DNA of 64,000 nucleotides, from the NCBI RefSeq assembly GCF_016862215.1, contig NZ_BOMN01000118.1, forward strand, positions 43,001 to 107,000, written 5' to 3'. Below are positions 26,210 through 35,526 of the stretch, piece after piece (position 1 is the stretch's first letter; each line of letters begins with the position of its first letter). Made by a program: the position numbers and the translations under genes. The DNA comes from Winogradskya humida (GTDB lineage Bacteria; Actinomycetota; Actinomycetes; Mycobacteriales; Micromonosporaceae). The notes beneath the pieces were generated by a model. That model did not search any database. It had not been told where the DNA came from and worked only from the letters and a program-made list of their open reading frames with translations.

Positions 26210-27388
26210 TCACGCCGAAGAGGGGTTCCAGTCGAGGCAGACGGCCACGGCGTCGTCCTCCAGGTCCGAGCTCACGAACGCGCGGAGATCGCCCAGCAGG
26301 GAGCGAACAGCCTGGAGCGGGGCAAGCGGGCCGGTCCGGCGGATGAAGCGGCGCAGTGCCGCCTCGCCGTACTGACCGGCCGCCCCCGGAGCCGCGAAGA
26401 CGCCGTCGCTGACGATGAACAGCCGGTCACCGGGCTGCATCCGGAAGCTCTGCGTCGAATAGTCGCTGGTCTCGAACATGCCGAACGGGAACTCGGCGTC
26501 CAGCTCCTGGTCGTGGACCTCGCCGTCGCGCAGCACCAGGAGCCGGGGCGAACCGGCATCGATCGCGAGGACCTCGCCGGTGGTCACGTCCAGTTCCAGC
26601 ATCAGGGCGGCCACGTGCGAGTTACCGCGGTGCTGGGCGAAGAGGGCCTGGTCGGCGAGGCTCGCCTGGTCGGCCAGCGGGAGACCGGCACGGCGGGCGT
26701 TGCGCAGGGCCTGGGTGGCCAGGGAGGTCAGCAGGGACGCCGTCATGCCGTCGCCCATGCCGTTGAGCACGGTGACGAAGACCCGGTCCTTTTGTTCGGC
26801 CCAGTCGAAGCTGTCGCCGCGGACGGCGTACGCCGGCTCGAGCTGGCCCGCCAGGCTGAAGCCCGGACCCACCCGGGAACGCCCGGGCAGCAACTCCCAC
26901 TGCAGCTCGGCAGCGAGCGTGAGCCGCTGGGAGCGGGCCGCGACGGTGTAGCGGTCGGTGCCGGCGCCGGCAGCCTGCAACTCGTGCGCGAGCAGCGTGC
27001 CGATCTCCAGGAGCTCGGCGCGCTCGATGCCGGCCTCCGGAAAGGGCTCGGTGCCGGCTTCCGGGGAGGGCTCGGTGCCAGCCTCCGGGAAGGGTGAGAT
27101 CCGCAGAACACCGAGGCGTTCTCCCCGCACGGTCACGGGCAGATACCCGACGTGCCCCGCGACCACCTCGTTCTGGTGGTCGAACGCCCGCCACGCCGGA
27201 TCGCCGGGGTGGGTCACCGCCGGGCCGCCGAGCAGCGGGAGCAGCGCTGACAGGCGGTAGTCGACCAGCAGCAGATCGGCGCCGGTGATCGCGTATTCCT
27301 TGGCCAGCACGTCCGCCAGGCACTCCACCACCAGCCTCGCCGGCGCCTCGGCCAGCGCCCGCCGGACCGCTGTCACTCGCTCGGACAC
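26210..27388 (-). CDS. SpoIIE/PP2C-type serine/threonine phosphatase
   Basis: A ~392-residue cytosolic phosphatase. The N-terminal ~200 residues form a sensor-like region (VSERVTAVRRALAEAPARLV, ADLLLVDYRLSALLPLL) with a short PSPEAGTEP/PFPEAGTEP repeat. The C-terminal ~220 residues are the SpoIIE domain: AVRGDSFDWAEQKDRVFVTVLNGMGDGMTASLL, HVAALMLELDVTTGEVLAIDAGSPRLLVL and GDRLFIVSDGVF, with the expected metal-binding aspartates. Members dephosphorylate anti-anti-sigma factors. I chose GTG at 27388 (VSERV) because GAGGGG lies 9 bases upstream; GTG at 27397 is possible. It is divergent from a MarR gene only ~50 bases away, and converges on the VWA gene. No partner anti-sigma gene is in the window. 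Confidence 0.87.
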   Translation of the reverse strand: MSERVTAVRRALAEAPARLVVECLADVLAKEYAITGADLLLVDYRLSALLPLLGGPAVTHPGDPAWRAFDHQNEVVAGHVGYLPVTVRGERLGVLRISPFPEAGTEPSPEAGTEPFPEAGIERAELLEIGTLLAHELQAAGAGTDRYTVAARSQRLTLAAELQWELLPGRSRVGPGFSLAGQLEPAYAVRGDSFDWAEQKDRVFVTVLNGMGDGMTASLLTSLATQALRNARRAGLPLADQASLADQALFAQHRGNSHVAALMLELDVTTGEVLAIDAGSPRLLVLRDGEVHDQELDAEFPFGMFETSDYSTQSFRMQPGDRLFIVSDGVFAAPGAAGQYGEAALRRFIRRTGPLAPLQAVRSLLGDLRAFVSSDLEDDAVAVCLDWNPSSA

Positions 27389-27439
27389 GGTTTGCACCCC
27401 CTCGACACCGTCGCCTCTCCGGGTAGTCTCTGCTGCACC

Positions 27440-27910
27440 ATGGGCGAACACCATGGGCCGGATGGGCCACAGCACGCCGCGGCAGTCGACGACGCCGCGG
27501 GTACGTTGCTGGCCGTTTGGGACGCTGCCCGGGAGCAGGCCACGCCCCGCCTCTCCGGCCCGCAACTCAACGCGCTCCTCGTCGTCGAGCGCGAGGAGGG
27601 CATCAACCTGCGAGGTCTCGCCGGGGAGCTGAGGATGATTCTCTCCTCCGCGAGCCGGCTCTGTGACCGCCTTGTCGCCTCCGGCATGGTCGAGCGGGTG
27701 CCGGGCCGGGTCGATCGCCGGGAGATCGCGTTGTACCTCACGCCCTCATCGCACGCCCTGCTGGCCAACCTGCGCAACACGCGCCGGGAGATCCTGGCCG
27801 AGGTGCTGGGCCGGATGAGCCCCGCCGGCCGTGCGGCGCTGGTGCGGGGGCTCGCGGAGTTCAGCGCGGCGGTCTCGGAGGAGTCCCGCTCCGACGCCCG
27901 CACGGCCTGA
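27440..27910 (+). CDS. MarR-family transcriptional regulator
   Basis: A 156-residue winged-helix protein from ATG at 27440. The recognition region is LRGLAGELRMILSSASRLCDRLVASGMVER, with the wing VPGRVDRREIALYLTPSSHALL. Helices at both ends would make the dimer interface. It faces the SpoIIE phosphatase gene across about 50 bases, so it may control that promoter as well as its own. Its stop is adjacent to the stop of the convergent ROK gene (27911). The ligand is unknown. Confidence 0.88.
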   Translation: MGEHHGPDGPQHAAAVDDAAGTLLAVWDAAREQATPRLSGPQLNALLVVEREEGINLRGLAGELRMILSSASRLCDRLVASGMVERVPGRVDRREIALYLTPSSHALLANLRNTRREILAEVLGRMSPAGRAALVRGLAEFSAAVSEESRSDARTA

Positions 27911-29038
27911 TCAACGCGCCAGATAGGCGGCGGGGTCATCCAGCACACCACGCAGCACGGCTCCGGCCGCACCTCGGACGGCGGCGTCGGGGCCGAGGGT
28001 CGCGGCCCGCAACCGCACCGGGGACCAGCCGGCGGTCAGCACCCGCCGCGCGATCTCCGCGCCGATGGCGTCGTGCAGCCCGGGCAGCAGCGGCGCGTAG
28101 ATGCCCCCGAGCACGACCGTGTCCACGTCCAGCAGGTTGACCACGGTGGCTATCGCGGTGCCGAGCGCGGTCCCGGCGACGGTCAGGTCGGCCCCTGCCA
28201 GGGACTCGACCGAGGTGACGCCGGCGGCGCCCAGCATCGCTTCCTGGCCTGCGTACTGCTCGAGACAGCCGCGGGCGCCGCACCGGCACAGCGGGCCTGA
28301 GGAGTCGATCGGGATGTGCCCGATCTCGCCGCTCCAGCCCCGCACGCCCCGGTAGAGCGCGCCGTTCAGCACGATGCCGGCGCCGATGCCGATCTCGCCG
28401 GAGATGTAGACGAAGCTGGGTGGCAGGTCACCCGTGCCCAGCTCGCTCAGCGCGGCCAGGTTGGCCTCGTTGTCGACGATCAGCGGCAGGCCGTGCAGCT
28501 GCGACCCGACGGTGACGTCCTGCCAGCCGAGGTTGGGGGCGACCCGGACCACGCCACCGGCGGACACGAGGCCGGGCACGGCGAGCGCGGCCCCCGCAAC
28601 GGTCAGCCCCTCGGCCCCGGCCAGGCGTAGCGCCCGCGCGGCCAGCCGGGTGAGGCCGTCGAGGGAGCCGGGGGCGCGCTGGTCGCCTGCCTCGACGAGG
28701 TGGTGCCGGACGGTGCCGGTGAGGTCGACGACGCAGGCCGCGCGGTAGTCGACGTTGATCTCCAGGCCGAGCCCGGCCGGCCCGTCCGCCGAGGGTCGCA
28801 GCCCGGCCGCGGGGCGTCCGGCGCCGCTGCGGGGAGCGGGGTCGACCTCGCCGAGCAGGGCGCCGGCGATCAGGTCGTCGACGAGCGCGGAAACGGTGGC
28901 CCGGGTGAGGCCCGTCGCGCCCGCCACCGAAGCCCGACTTATCGGATCTGCGCTGTTCGCCACGGTTTGCAGCACAAGCGCGAGATTATGGGCCCGCACG
29001 CTGCTCTGCCGGACGGGGGCGTTGGAAGCAGTCATCAT
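27911..29038 (-). CDS. xylR: ROK-family repressor, probable xylose-operon regulator
   Basis: A 375-residue ROK repressor. The N-terminal winged helix (RASVAGATGLTRATVSALVDDLIAGALLGEV) is followed by a sugar-kinase-like ROK fold: LGLEINVDYRAACVVDLTG, INL-type ATP region, GEIGIGAGIVLNGALYRGVRGWSGEIGHIPI, and the zinc-binding CRCGARGCLEQYAG. It is divergent from xylA with an ~88-base gap that holds a consensus promoter with an inverted repeat, so it very likely represses xylAB and is released by xylose. The gene symbol rests on context. I chose 29038 (MMTASNAPVRQ) over the longer frame to 29086, which would run into the promoter. Confidence 0.87.
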   Translation of the reverse strand: MMTASNAPVRQSSVRAHNLALVLQTVANSADPISRASVAGATGLTRATVSALVDDLIAGALLGEVDPAPRSGAGRPAAGLRPSADGPAGLGLEINVDYRAACVVDLTGTVRHHLVEAGDQRAPGSLDGLTRLAARALRLAGAEGLTVAGAALAVPGLVSAGGVVRVAPNLGWQDVTVGSQLHGLPLIVDNEANLAALSELGTGDLPPSFVYISGEIGIGAGIVLNGALYRGVRGWSGEIGHIPIDSSGPLCRCGARGCLEQYAGQEAMLGAAGVTSVESLAGADLTVAGTALGTAIATVVNLLDVDTVVLGGIYAPLLPGLHDAIGAEIARRVLTAGWSPVRLRAATLGPDAAVRGAAGAVLRGVLDDPAAYLAR

Positions 29039-29053
29039 CCGGCCCGGCACCCC

Positions 29054-29082
29054 TTGACAATGCCATACGGCACTCAAATAAT
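29054..29082 (+). promoter_or_regulatory. xylA promoter with operator-like inverted repeat
   Basis: TTGACA at 29054-29059, a 17-base spacer, and AATAAT at 29077-29082, about 45 bases ahead of xylA. The spacer contains TGCCATACGGCA (29061-29072), an inverted repeat (TGCC/GGCA) suited to repressor binding. The following stretch ATTCAACCAATAAACAAAT is A+T-rich in contrast to the region and may hold a second operator. Confidence 0.75.
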
Positions 29083-29126
29083 TCAACCAATAAACAAATC
29101 GGTCCTGTTACGTGGAGGTAACTGAG

Positions 29127-30311
29127 ATGGTCCAGCCCACCAAGGCAGACAAGTTCAGCTTCGGTCTCTGGACCGTGGGCTGGACCGCCCGCGACCCGTT
29201 CGGTGACGCCACCCGCGCGGCGCTCGACCCGATCGAGGCGGTGCACAAGCTCAACGAGTTCGGCGCGTACGGCATCACCTTCCACGACGACGACCTCGTG
29301 CCGTTCGGCTCCGATGCGCAGACCCGCGACGGCATCATCGCCGGCTTCAAGAAGGCCCTCGACGAGACCGGCATGGTCGTCCCGATGGTGACCACCAACC
29401 TGTTCACCCACCCGGTGTTCAAGGACGGCGGCTTCACCAGCAACGACCGTGGCGTACGCCGCTATGCGCTGCGCAAGGTCCTCCGCAACATGGACCTCGC
29501 CGCGGAGCTCGGCGCGCAGACACTCGTCCTCTGGGGTGGCCGCGAAGGCGCGGAGTACGACGAGGCCAAGGACGTTCAGGCCGCACTCGACCGGTACGCC
29601 GAGGGCCTCAACCTGCTCGCCCAGTACTCCGAGGACAAGGGCTACGGCCTGCGCTTCGCGATCGAGCCCAAGCCCAACGAGCCCCGCGGCGACATCCTGC
29701 TCCCGACGGCCGGCCACGCCATCGCGTTCGTCCAGGAGCTCGAGCGCTCCGAGCTGTTCGGGATCAACCCCGAGGTCGGCCACGAGCAGATGTCGAACCT
29801 CAACTTCACCCAGGGCATCGCCCAGGCGCTGTGGCACAAGAAGCTGTTCCACATCGACCTCAACGGCCAGCACGGCCCCAAGTTCGACCAGGACCTCGTC
29901 TTCGGCCACGCCGACCTGCTCAACGCGTTCTCCCTGGTCGACCTGCTCGAGCACGGCGCACCCGGCGGCGGCCCCGGCTACGACGGCCCCCGGCACTTCG
30001 ACTACAAGCCCTCCCGCACCGAGAACTACGAGGGTGTCTGGGAGTCCGCCAAGGCCAACATGCGGATGTATTTGCTGCTCAAGGAGCGGGCTGCTGCCTT
30101 CCGCGCCGATCCTGAGGTGCAGGCCGCGCTGGAGGCGTCGAAGGTGCTCGAGCTCGCCAAGCCGACCCTCAACGAGGGTGAGAGCTACCAGGACCTGCTC
30201 AACGACAAGAGCGCGTTCGAGGAGTACGACGTCGACGCCGCCGGCGAGCAGGGGTATCACTTCGTCAAGCTGCACCAGCTCGCCATCGACCACGTGCTGC
30301 GCGCGCGCTGA
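29127..30311 (+). CDS. xylA: Xylose isomerase
   Basis: A 394-residue class I xylose isomerase, converting D-xylose to D-xylulose in the cytosol. Catalytic and metal ligands are visible: FHDDD (His53, Asp56), W15 and W136 lining the substrate site, EPKPNEPRGD (Glu180, Lys182), GHEQMSNLNFTQGIAQ, and HIDLNGQ with metal-binding aspartates downstream. The length equals that of Streptomyces/Actinoplanes enzymes. ATG at 29127 is preferred over 29112 because GGAGG lies 8 bases upstream of it. It is first in an operon with xylB and an MFS transporter and divergent from a ROK repressor. Confidence 0.97.
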   Translation: MVQPTKADKFSFGLWTVGWTARDPFGDATRAALDPIEAVHKLNEFGAYGITFHDDDLVPFGSDAQTRDGIIAGFKKALDETGMVVPMVTTNLFTHPVFKDGGFTSNDRGVRRYALRKVLRNMDLAAELGAQTLVLWGGREGAEYDEAKDVQAALDRYAEGLNLLAQYSEDKGYGLRFAIEPKPNEPRGDILLPTAGHAIAFVQELERSELFGINPEVGHEQMSNLNFTQGIAQALWHKKLFHIDLNGQHGPKFDQDLVFGHADLLNAFSLVDLLEHGAPGGGPGYDGPRHFDYKPSRTENYEGVWESAKANMRMYLLLKERAAAFRADPEVQAALEASKVLELAKPTLNEGESYQDLLNDKSAFEEYDVDAAGEQGYHFVKLHQLAIDHVLRAR

Positions 30312-30333
30312 TCTCCAAGGAAGAATGAAGAGC

Positions 30334-31749
30334 ATGACTCTTGTCGCCGGGATCGACAGTTCTACGCAGTCCTGCAAGGTGGTCATCCGTGATGCCGGGA
30401 CCGGGAAACTGGTCCGGCAGGGGCGGGCGGGTCATCCCGACGGCACGGAGGTGCATCCGCACGCCTGGTGGGACGCGCTGCAGCGGGCGATTGAGGAAGC
30501 GGGCGGGCTCGATGACGTCGCCGCTGTCTCGGTGGCCGGTCAGCAGCACGGCATGGTCGTGCTGGACGAGGACGGCGAAGTGGTCCGCCCGGCGCTGCTG
30601 TGGAACGACACGCGCAGCGCCGGGGCGGCCGCCGACCTGATCGAGGAGCTTGGCGGCGGGGACAAGGGTCGCCGGGCTTGGGCGGACGCGGTCGGGATTG
30701 TGCCGGTGGCCAGTTTTACGCTCACCAAGCTGCGGTGGCTGGCTCGTCATGAGCCGGAGAACGCGGCCCGGGTGGCGGCGGTTTGTTTGCCGCATGACTG
30801 GCTGACCTGGAAGTTGTCCGGGGCGAAGGGGCTTGGCACGCTGCGCACCGACCGCAGTGACGCCAGCGGCACGCTCTACTGGTCGGCCAAGACCAATGAA
30901 TACCGGCATGACCTGCTCGAGCTGGGCTTCGGCCGGCGGATTCTGACGCCGGAGGTGCTCGGGCCGGTCGGCATCGCAGGGCACCTGCCCAACGGTGCGC
31001 CGCTTGGCCCGGGCGCCGGTGACAACGCGGCCGCGGGGCTTGGTGCCGGGGCGCTTCCCGGGGATGTGGTGATCTCGATCGGGACGTCCGGGACGGTGTT
31101 CGTTTCCTCGGATGTGGCGCCGGATGATCCGAGTGGGGCTGTTTCCGGGTTTGCTGATGTCACCGGGCGGTTCCTGCCGATCGTGGTGACGCTCAATGCG
31201 GCCCGGGTGCTCGATGCGGCGGGCAAGCTGCTCGGCGTCGACCATGAGGAGCTGTCACGGCTTGCGCTGTCGGCGCCGGCGGGCGCCGATGGGCTGGTGC
31301 TCGTGCCGTACCTGGAGGGGGAGCGCACCCCGAACCGGCCCGACGCGACCGGGGCCATCCACGGCCTGACGCTGAAGACCTCCGATCCGGCGCATCTGGC
31401 CCGGGCGGCCGTCGAGGGCATGCTCTGCGCGCTCGCGGACGGGCTGGACGCGCTGGTCGCGCAGGGTGCGGCCGCCAACCGCGTCGTGCTGGTGGGTGGC
31501 GGTGCGCGCAGTCTGGCCGTACGCAAAATCGCTCCTGCGCTCTTCGGTCTTCCGGTCCTTGTCCCGCCGCCCGGCGAGTATGTCGCGGACGGTGCGGCAC
31601 GGCAGGCCGCGTGGGTCACGGTGGGTGGCGATCTCCCGCCGCAGTGGTCCGCCGAAACCCCCGAGGTGTACGAGGACACGAGCGTCCCCCTCATCCGCGA
31701 GCAGTACGCCGCCGCCCGCGACAAGGTCGTCGACAGGGTTGACCGCTAA
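30334..31749 (+). CDS. xylB: Xylulokinase
   Basis: A 471-residue FGGY-family kinase that phosphorylates D-xylulose, the next step after XylA. Hallmarks: VAGIDSSTQSCKVVIRD at the N-terminal phosphate site, SVAGQQHGMVVLD, LPHDWLTWKLSG, TDRSDASGT, GAGDNAAAGLGAG with the catalytic Asp near residue 230, VISIGTSGTVF, and VLVGGGARS in the C-terminal ATPase lobe. Two ATGs (30325 and 30334) follow AAGGA; 30334 gives the usual N-terminus and a better spacing. It is 22 bases after xylA. Confidence 0.96.
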   Translation: MTLVAGIDSSTQSCKVVIRDAGTGKLVRQGRAGHPDGTEVHPHAWWDALQRAIEEAGGLDDVAAVSVAGQQHGMVVLDEDGEVVRPALLWNDTRSAGAAADLIEELGGGDKGRRAWADAVGIVPVASFTLTKLRWLARHEPENAARVAAVCLPHDWLTWKLSGAKGLGTLRTDRSDASGTLYWSAKTNEYRHDLLELGFGRRILTPEVLGPVGIAGHLPNGAPLGPGAGDNAAAGLGAGALPGDVVISIGTSGTVFVSSDVAPDDPSGAVSGFADVTGRFLPIVVTLNAARVLDAAGKLLGVDHEELSRLALSAPAGADGLVLVPYLEGERTPNRPDATGAIHGLTLKTSDPAHLARAAVEGMLCALADGLDALVAQGAAANRVVLVGGGARSLAVRKIAPALFGLPVLVPPPGEYVADGAARQAAWVTVGGDLPPQWSAETPEVYEDTSVPLIREQYAAARDKVVDRVDR

Positions 31750-31758
31750 CCTGGCGGC

Positions 31759-33168
31759 GTGACCACGGGTACAGGCGGTTCGGCGCATCGCGCGTACAGC
31801 GTGGTGGTGTTCGTGGTGCTCGCCTCGCTCGACAATGTGGCGATCGGCCTCGTCCCACCCCTGTACGGCAGCATCGGCGACGATTTCGGGGTGGGCGAGG
31901 GCCATATCGCGCTCGCCACCACGATCATGTTCCTGATCAGCGCGGTCGCGGCGATCGGCTGGGCGTACGCCGGCGATCGCACCAACCGCAAACCGGTTCT
32001 CATCGCCGGCACCGCGATCTGGGTCCTCGGCACCGCCTGGTCCGGGCTGTCCGGCAGCTACCCGTCGTTCCTGATGTCGCAGGTGCTCGCCGCGATCGGC
32101 CTGGGCGGCGTGGCCAGTGTCAGCTTCGCCGTGGTCAGCGATCTGATCTCGCCGAGGCGCCGCGGCCTGGTGATGAGCTTCTGGGGCCTGTCGCAGGGCA
32201 TCGGCACGCTCGCGGGCACGCTGGTCGGCGGCCTGCTCGGCGCGGGGGACTGGCGGCGCCCGTTCCTGGTGGTGTCGGTGGCCGGGGTGATCGGGGCGAT
32301 CGCCTACGTGTTCACCTACAACGTCCCGCGCGGGGACAGCCAGCCCGAACTGCGCGGCGTGGAGTACGACGAGCGCATCCACTCGGGCGACCTGCCGAAG
32401 ATCCTCGCCCGGCGTACCAACGTCTGGCTGATCCTGCAGGGCTTCTCGGCGCAGGTGGCTTTCGGGTCGCTGGTGTGGCTGCCCGTGCTGTTCCGGGCGC
32501 GTGCGGAGGACCAGGGTTATTCGACGGCGACGGCGATCGTCGTGGGCAGCGTCTTCGCCACGCTCTTCCAGCTGGGCGGGGCGCTGTCGATCCTCGGCGG
32601 GCTCATCGGCGACCGGCTGCAGCGGCGTACGCCGAGGGGCCGCGCCCTGGTCGCCGCGGTCGGCATCCTCGCCGCCGTGCCGTTCTACGTGGTGCTGTAC
32701 TTCGTCCCGTTCCACATCGACGTCCCGGACGGCGGTGGCACGGGCACCATCATCGGCGCCGTGCTGCGCAACGTCTGGACCGAGCCGACGGTCGGGCTCA
32801 GCCTCGCCGTCGCCATCTTCGCGCTCGCGCTGACCTCGGCGAATTCCCCCAACTGGTTCGCGATGATCGCCGACGTGAACCCGCCCGAGCACCGCGGCAC
32901 GGTCTACAGCCTCGGCAACCTGTTCAACGGCGCCGGGCGGGCCGGTGGCAACGCGCTGGTCGGGGTGGCGTTCCGGGGTCTCGCCGGGGCCTTCCCGCCG
33001 CCGCTGAACTACGCGGTCGGGCTGGCCGTCTTCCAGTTCTTCTTCATCCCGACCGGCGTCATGTACTGGCTGGCCAGCCGCACCGTGGCCAGGGACATGG
33101 CGGAAACCCATGCGCACCTGGCCACGTACACCACAAAAGCGGAACCTATGCGCGAGCCCACACCGTGA
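31759..33168 (+). CDS. MFS transporter, possible sugar permease of the xyl operon
   Basis: A 469-residue integral membrane protein with about 12 helices. The MFS loop motif is present as GWAYAGDRTNRKPVLIAG, with FLMSQVLAAIGLGG, and the central loop carries PELRGVEYDERIHSGDLPKIL before helix 7. It begins 9 bases after the xylB stop, so it belongs to the operon. Xylose or xyloside uptake is the natural inference, but the sequence looks nearer to spinster/general MFS than to classic sugar/proton symporters, so the substrate is open. Its last 23 bases overlap the end of the convergent GH13 gene. Confidence 0.82.
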   Translation: MTTGTGGSAHRAYSVVVFVVLASLDNVAIGLVPPLYGSIGDDFGVGEGHIALATTIMFLISAVAAIGWAYAGDRTNRKPVLIAGTAIWVLGTAWSGLSGSYPSFLMSQVLAAIGLGGVASVSFAVVSDLISPRRRGLVMSFWGLSQGIGTLAGTLVGGLLGAGDWRRPFLVVSVAGVIGAIAYVFTYNVPRGDSQPELRGVEYDERIHSGDLPKILARRTNVWLILQGFSAQVAFGSLVWLPVLFRARAEDQGYSTATAIVVGSVFATLFQLGGALSILGGLIGDRLQRRTPRGRALVAAVGILAAVPFYVVLYFVPFHIDVPDGGGTGTIIGAVLRNVWTEPTVGLSLAVAIFALALTSANSPNWFAMIADVNPPEHRGTVYSLGNLFNGAGRAGGNALVGVAFRGLAGAFPPPLNYAVGLAVFQFFFIPTGVMYWLASRTVARDMAETHAHLATYTTKAEPMREPTP

Positions 33169-34774
33169 CGTCCTGCGGAACCTTGCCGTCCTCGGTGAGC
33201 GGCTCGCTGCTCAGCAGCACCCGCGACCCCAGCGGCAGCTCCGCGGCGGCGTCACCGAAGTTGGTCAGCACCAGGATGTCGCCGTTGCGGAAGGCGAGCA
33301 CGTCGGCCGGGGTGTCCAGCCAGCTCAGCGTGCCGTTGCCGAGGTCGTGCTCCTTGCGCAGCCGCAACGTCGAACGGTAGAGCTCGTACGTCGAGCCCGG
33401 CACGTCACGCTGGCGGTCCAGGGCGTATTCCGCCCACGCGGCCGGCTGCGGCAGCCAGCTCGCGTCGGCCGGGCCGAACCCGAACGACGGCGAGTCGGCC
33501 TCCCACGGGATCGGCACCCGGCACCCGTCGCGACCCGGCTCGGTGTGCCCGGAGCGCTCCCAGGTCGGGTCCTCGCGGAAGTCGTCGGGCAGCGTGGTGT
33601 GCTCCGGCAGCCCGAGCTCCTCACCCTGGTAGAGGTACGCGGAACCGGGCAGCCCCAGCATCTGCAGCGACGCGGCCCGCGCCCGGCGCAGCCCCAGCGC
33701 CGCGTCCGGCTGCGGGTCGTCCACCCCGATGCCGTTGCGGTGGTCCTTGCCGTCGGAGAAACCCAGCCGGGAGGCGTGCCGCACCACGTCGTGGTTGGAA
33801 AGCACCCAGGTCGTCGGCGCGCCGACGGCGGCGTTGGCGATGCTCGTCCGGTCGACGACCTTGCGGATCGCGTCGGCACCCCACGGCGTGACCAGGTATT
33901 CGAAGTTGAACGCCTGATGCATCTCGTCGGGGCGCACGTACCGCGCGAGCCGGTCGGCCGGCTGCACCCACGCCTCGGCGACGAGGATGCGCGCGGGCTC
34001 GTAGGAATTCAAGAGCTCACGCCACTGCCGATAGATTTCGTGTACGCCGTCCTGGTCCCACATCGGCGGCGGCGGAGCGCCCTCCGGGGTGAGCCCGCCC
34101 AGGATCTCGCCGGCATATTCCCAGTCGGCGAGCGTGGCCTCCTTGATCAGGCCGTGCGCGACATCCACGCGGAAGCCGTCGACGCCCTTGTCGAGCCAGA
34201 ATCGCAGGATCGACAGGAACTCCTCGCGGACCTCCGGGTTGCCCCAGTTGAGGTCGGGCTGGGAGACGTCGAACAGGTGCAGGTACCACTGGCCGTCGTC
34301 GACGCGCTCCCAGGCGGGGCCGCCGAAGACGCTGGTCCACCCGTTCGGCGGCTCGCTGCCGTCCTCGCCACGGCCGTCCCGGAAGATGTACCGCTCGCGT
34401 TCCGGGCTGCCGGGCGCGGCGGCCAGCGCCTCCTGGAACCACACGTGCTCGCTGGAGGTGTGGTTGGGCACGAGGTCGACGATGACCTTCAGGCCGAGCT
34501 GTTTCGCCGCGGCGAGCATCTTGTCGGCGTCGCCGAGGTCGCCGAAGCGCGGGTCGACGGAGCGGTAGTCCGCCACGTCGTACCCGGCGTCGAGCTGTGG
34601 TGACTTGTAGAAGGGCGACAACCAGACGGCGTCCACACCGAGATCACGAAGATCGGTGAGCCGCGCCGTGATGCCGGGCAGATCGCCCATGCCGTCGCCG
34701 TCGTTGTCGGCGAAGGAGCGCGGATAGATCTGGTAGATGACGTCGCTGCGCCACCAGTCACGAGGGGAGGACAT
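33146..34774 (-). CDS. GH13 alpha-glucosidase
   Basis: A 542-residue glycoside hydrolase family 13 enzyme, oligo-1,6-/alpha-glucosidase type. It starts WWRSDVIYQIYPRSFAD and contains region I DLVPNHTS (~100-107), region II GFRVDVAHG with nucleophile Asp204, acid/base Glu267 in ILVAEAWV, and region IV SNHD with Asp329. There is no signal peptide, so it acts in the cytosol on imported maltose- or isomaltose-type sugars. The C-terminal beta domain ends at WARA. It overlaps the convergent MFS gene by 23 bases and lies 9 bases downstream of the HD-protein start region on the same strand side, possibly separate transcription units. Confidence 0.93.
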   Translation of the reverse strand: MSSPRDWWRSDVIYQIYPRSFADNDGDGMGDLPGITARLTDLRDLGVDAVWLSPFYKSPQLDAGYDVADYRSVDPRFGDLGDADKMLAAAKQLGLKVIVDLVPNHTSSEHVWFQEALAAAPGSPERERYIFRDGRGEDGSEPPNGWTSVFGGPAWERVDDGQWYLHLFDVSQPDLNWGNPEVREEFLSILRFWLDKGVDGFRVDVAHGLIKEATLADWEYAGEILGGLTPEGAPPPPMWDQDGVHEIYRQWRELLNSYEPARILVAEAWVQPADRLARYVRPDEMHQAFNFEYLVTPWGADAIRKVVDRTSIANAAVGAPTTWVLSNHDVVRHASRLGFSDGKDHRNGIGVDDPQPDAALGLRRARAASLQMLGLPGSAYLYQGEELGLPEHTTLPDDFREDPTWERSGHTEPGRDGCRVPIPWEADSPSFGFGPADASWLPQPAAWAEYALDRQRDVPGSTYELYRSTLRLRKEHDLGNGTLSWLDTPADVLAFRNGDILVLTNFGDAAAELPLGSRVLLSSEPLTEDGKVPQDVTVWARA

Positions 34775-34783
34775 CCCCCCACG

Positions 34784-35503
34784 TTAGCCGTCGAGGATGG
34801 CGGCGAAGCGCTCCTCGGCCAGGTCCAGTTGATCAAGAATGTGATCCTTGGCGGCGATCGAGAGCGGGGTGTCCGGGCGGCCGATGAGTTCCCTGAGCTT
34901 GGGGACCAGCGGGCGGTATTTGATCGCCGAGCTGTGCGCCTTGTCGTACGTGGTGTGGATGACGCCCACGCCGTTGTCGGTGAAGTCACTCACCTTGATG
35001 ACCCGGGCCCACGGGTCCCGGTCGAGGCTGTCGGCGACGTGCGTGCGGTACTGCTCGTGCTTGTCGCGGGTGGGATCGTACTCGGGGTTGGTGACCGAGC
35101 GGACCAGTTCGGCGGCCCTCGGGCCGAACCGGCGGGCGAGCTCAGCGATCGCCGCCTCCGTCAGCACCGTGTGCCCGAGGTCGGCCGGCAGCCCCGCGAG
35201 CTCGGCGGGATGGTCCTCGACCGCGTCGTGCAGCAGGGCCGCGGTCAGCACGTCGACGTCCCGGATCCCGTAGTAGCGGATGATCCGGATGGCGACCCGC
35301 AGCAGGTGGTTCAGGTAGGGCTCGCGGACCCGCCGGTCGTCGGCGTGCAGCTCGGAGGCGAGCGCCAGGGCTTCCTCGAGTCGTTCGCGGTCCGCCTGCG
35401 GCAGCTCCTGCAGCTCGAGGGCGAACCGGTCCCGCAATCCGGGCTCGCCGTAGACCTCGGTGATCGCGTGCAACGGCATCGACAGCAGCATCCTGGGCGC
35501 CAT
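34784..35503 (-). CDS. HD-domain metal-dependent hydrolase, (p)ppGpp-hydrolase-like
   Basis: A 239-residue protein with an HD domain: NHLLRVAIRIIRYYGIRDVDVLTAALLHDAVEDH holds the HD pair at residues 92-93, and a second cluster VIKVSDFTDNGVG near 169-181 supplies the distal aspartate. This arrangement is like the hydrolase half of RelA/SpoT and MESH1, though the synthetase and TGS/ACT domains are absent. The true substrate cannot be told. The start at 35503 lacks a clear ribosome site; ATGs at 35491 or 35479 are alternatives. It is followed in the same direction by the GH13 gene's promoter region rather than being tightly coupled. Confidence 0.8.
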   Translation of the reverse strand: MAPRMLLSMPLHAITEVYGEPGLRDRFALELQELPQADRERLEEALALASELHADDRRVREPYLNHLLRVAIRIIRYYGIRDVDVLTAALLHDAVEDHPAELAGLPADLGHTVLTEAAIAELARRFGPRAAELVRSVTNPEYDPTRDKHEQYRTHVADSLDRDPWARVIKVSDFTDNGVGVIHTTYDKAHSSAIKYRPLVPKLRELIGRPDTPLSIAAKDHILDQLDLAEERFAAILDG

Positions 35504-35526
35504 CTGAGGACGGTATACCAGCTCGA

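Noticed and set aside
31255..33117. 620-codon minus-strand frame
   Set aside because: Exactly antisense to xylB and the MFS transporter, with His/Arg/Asp-rich composition.
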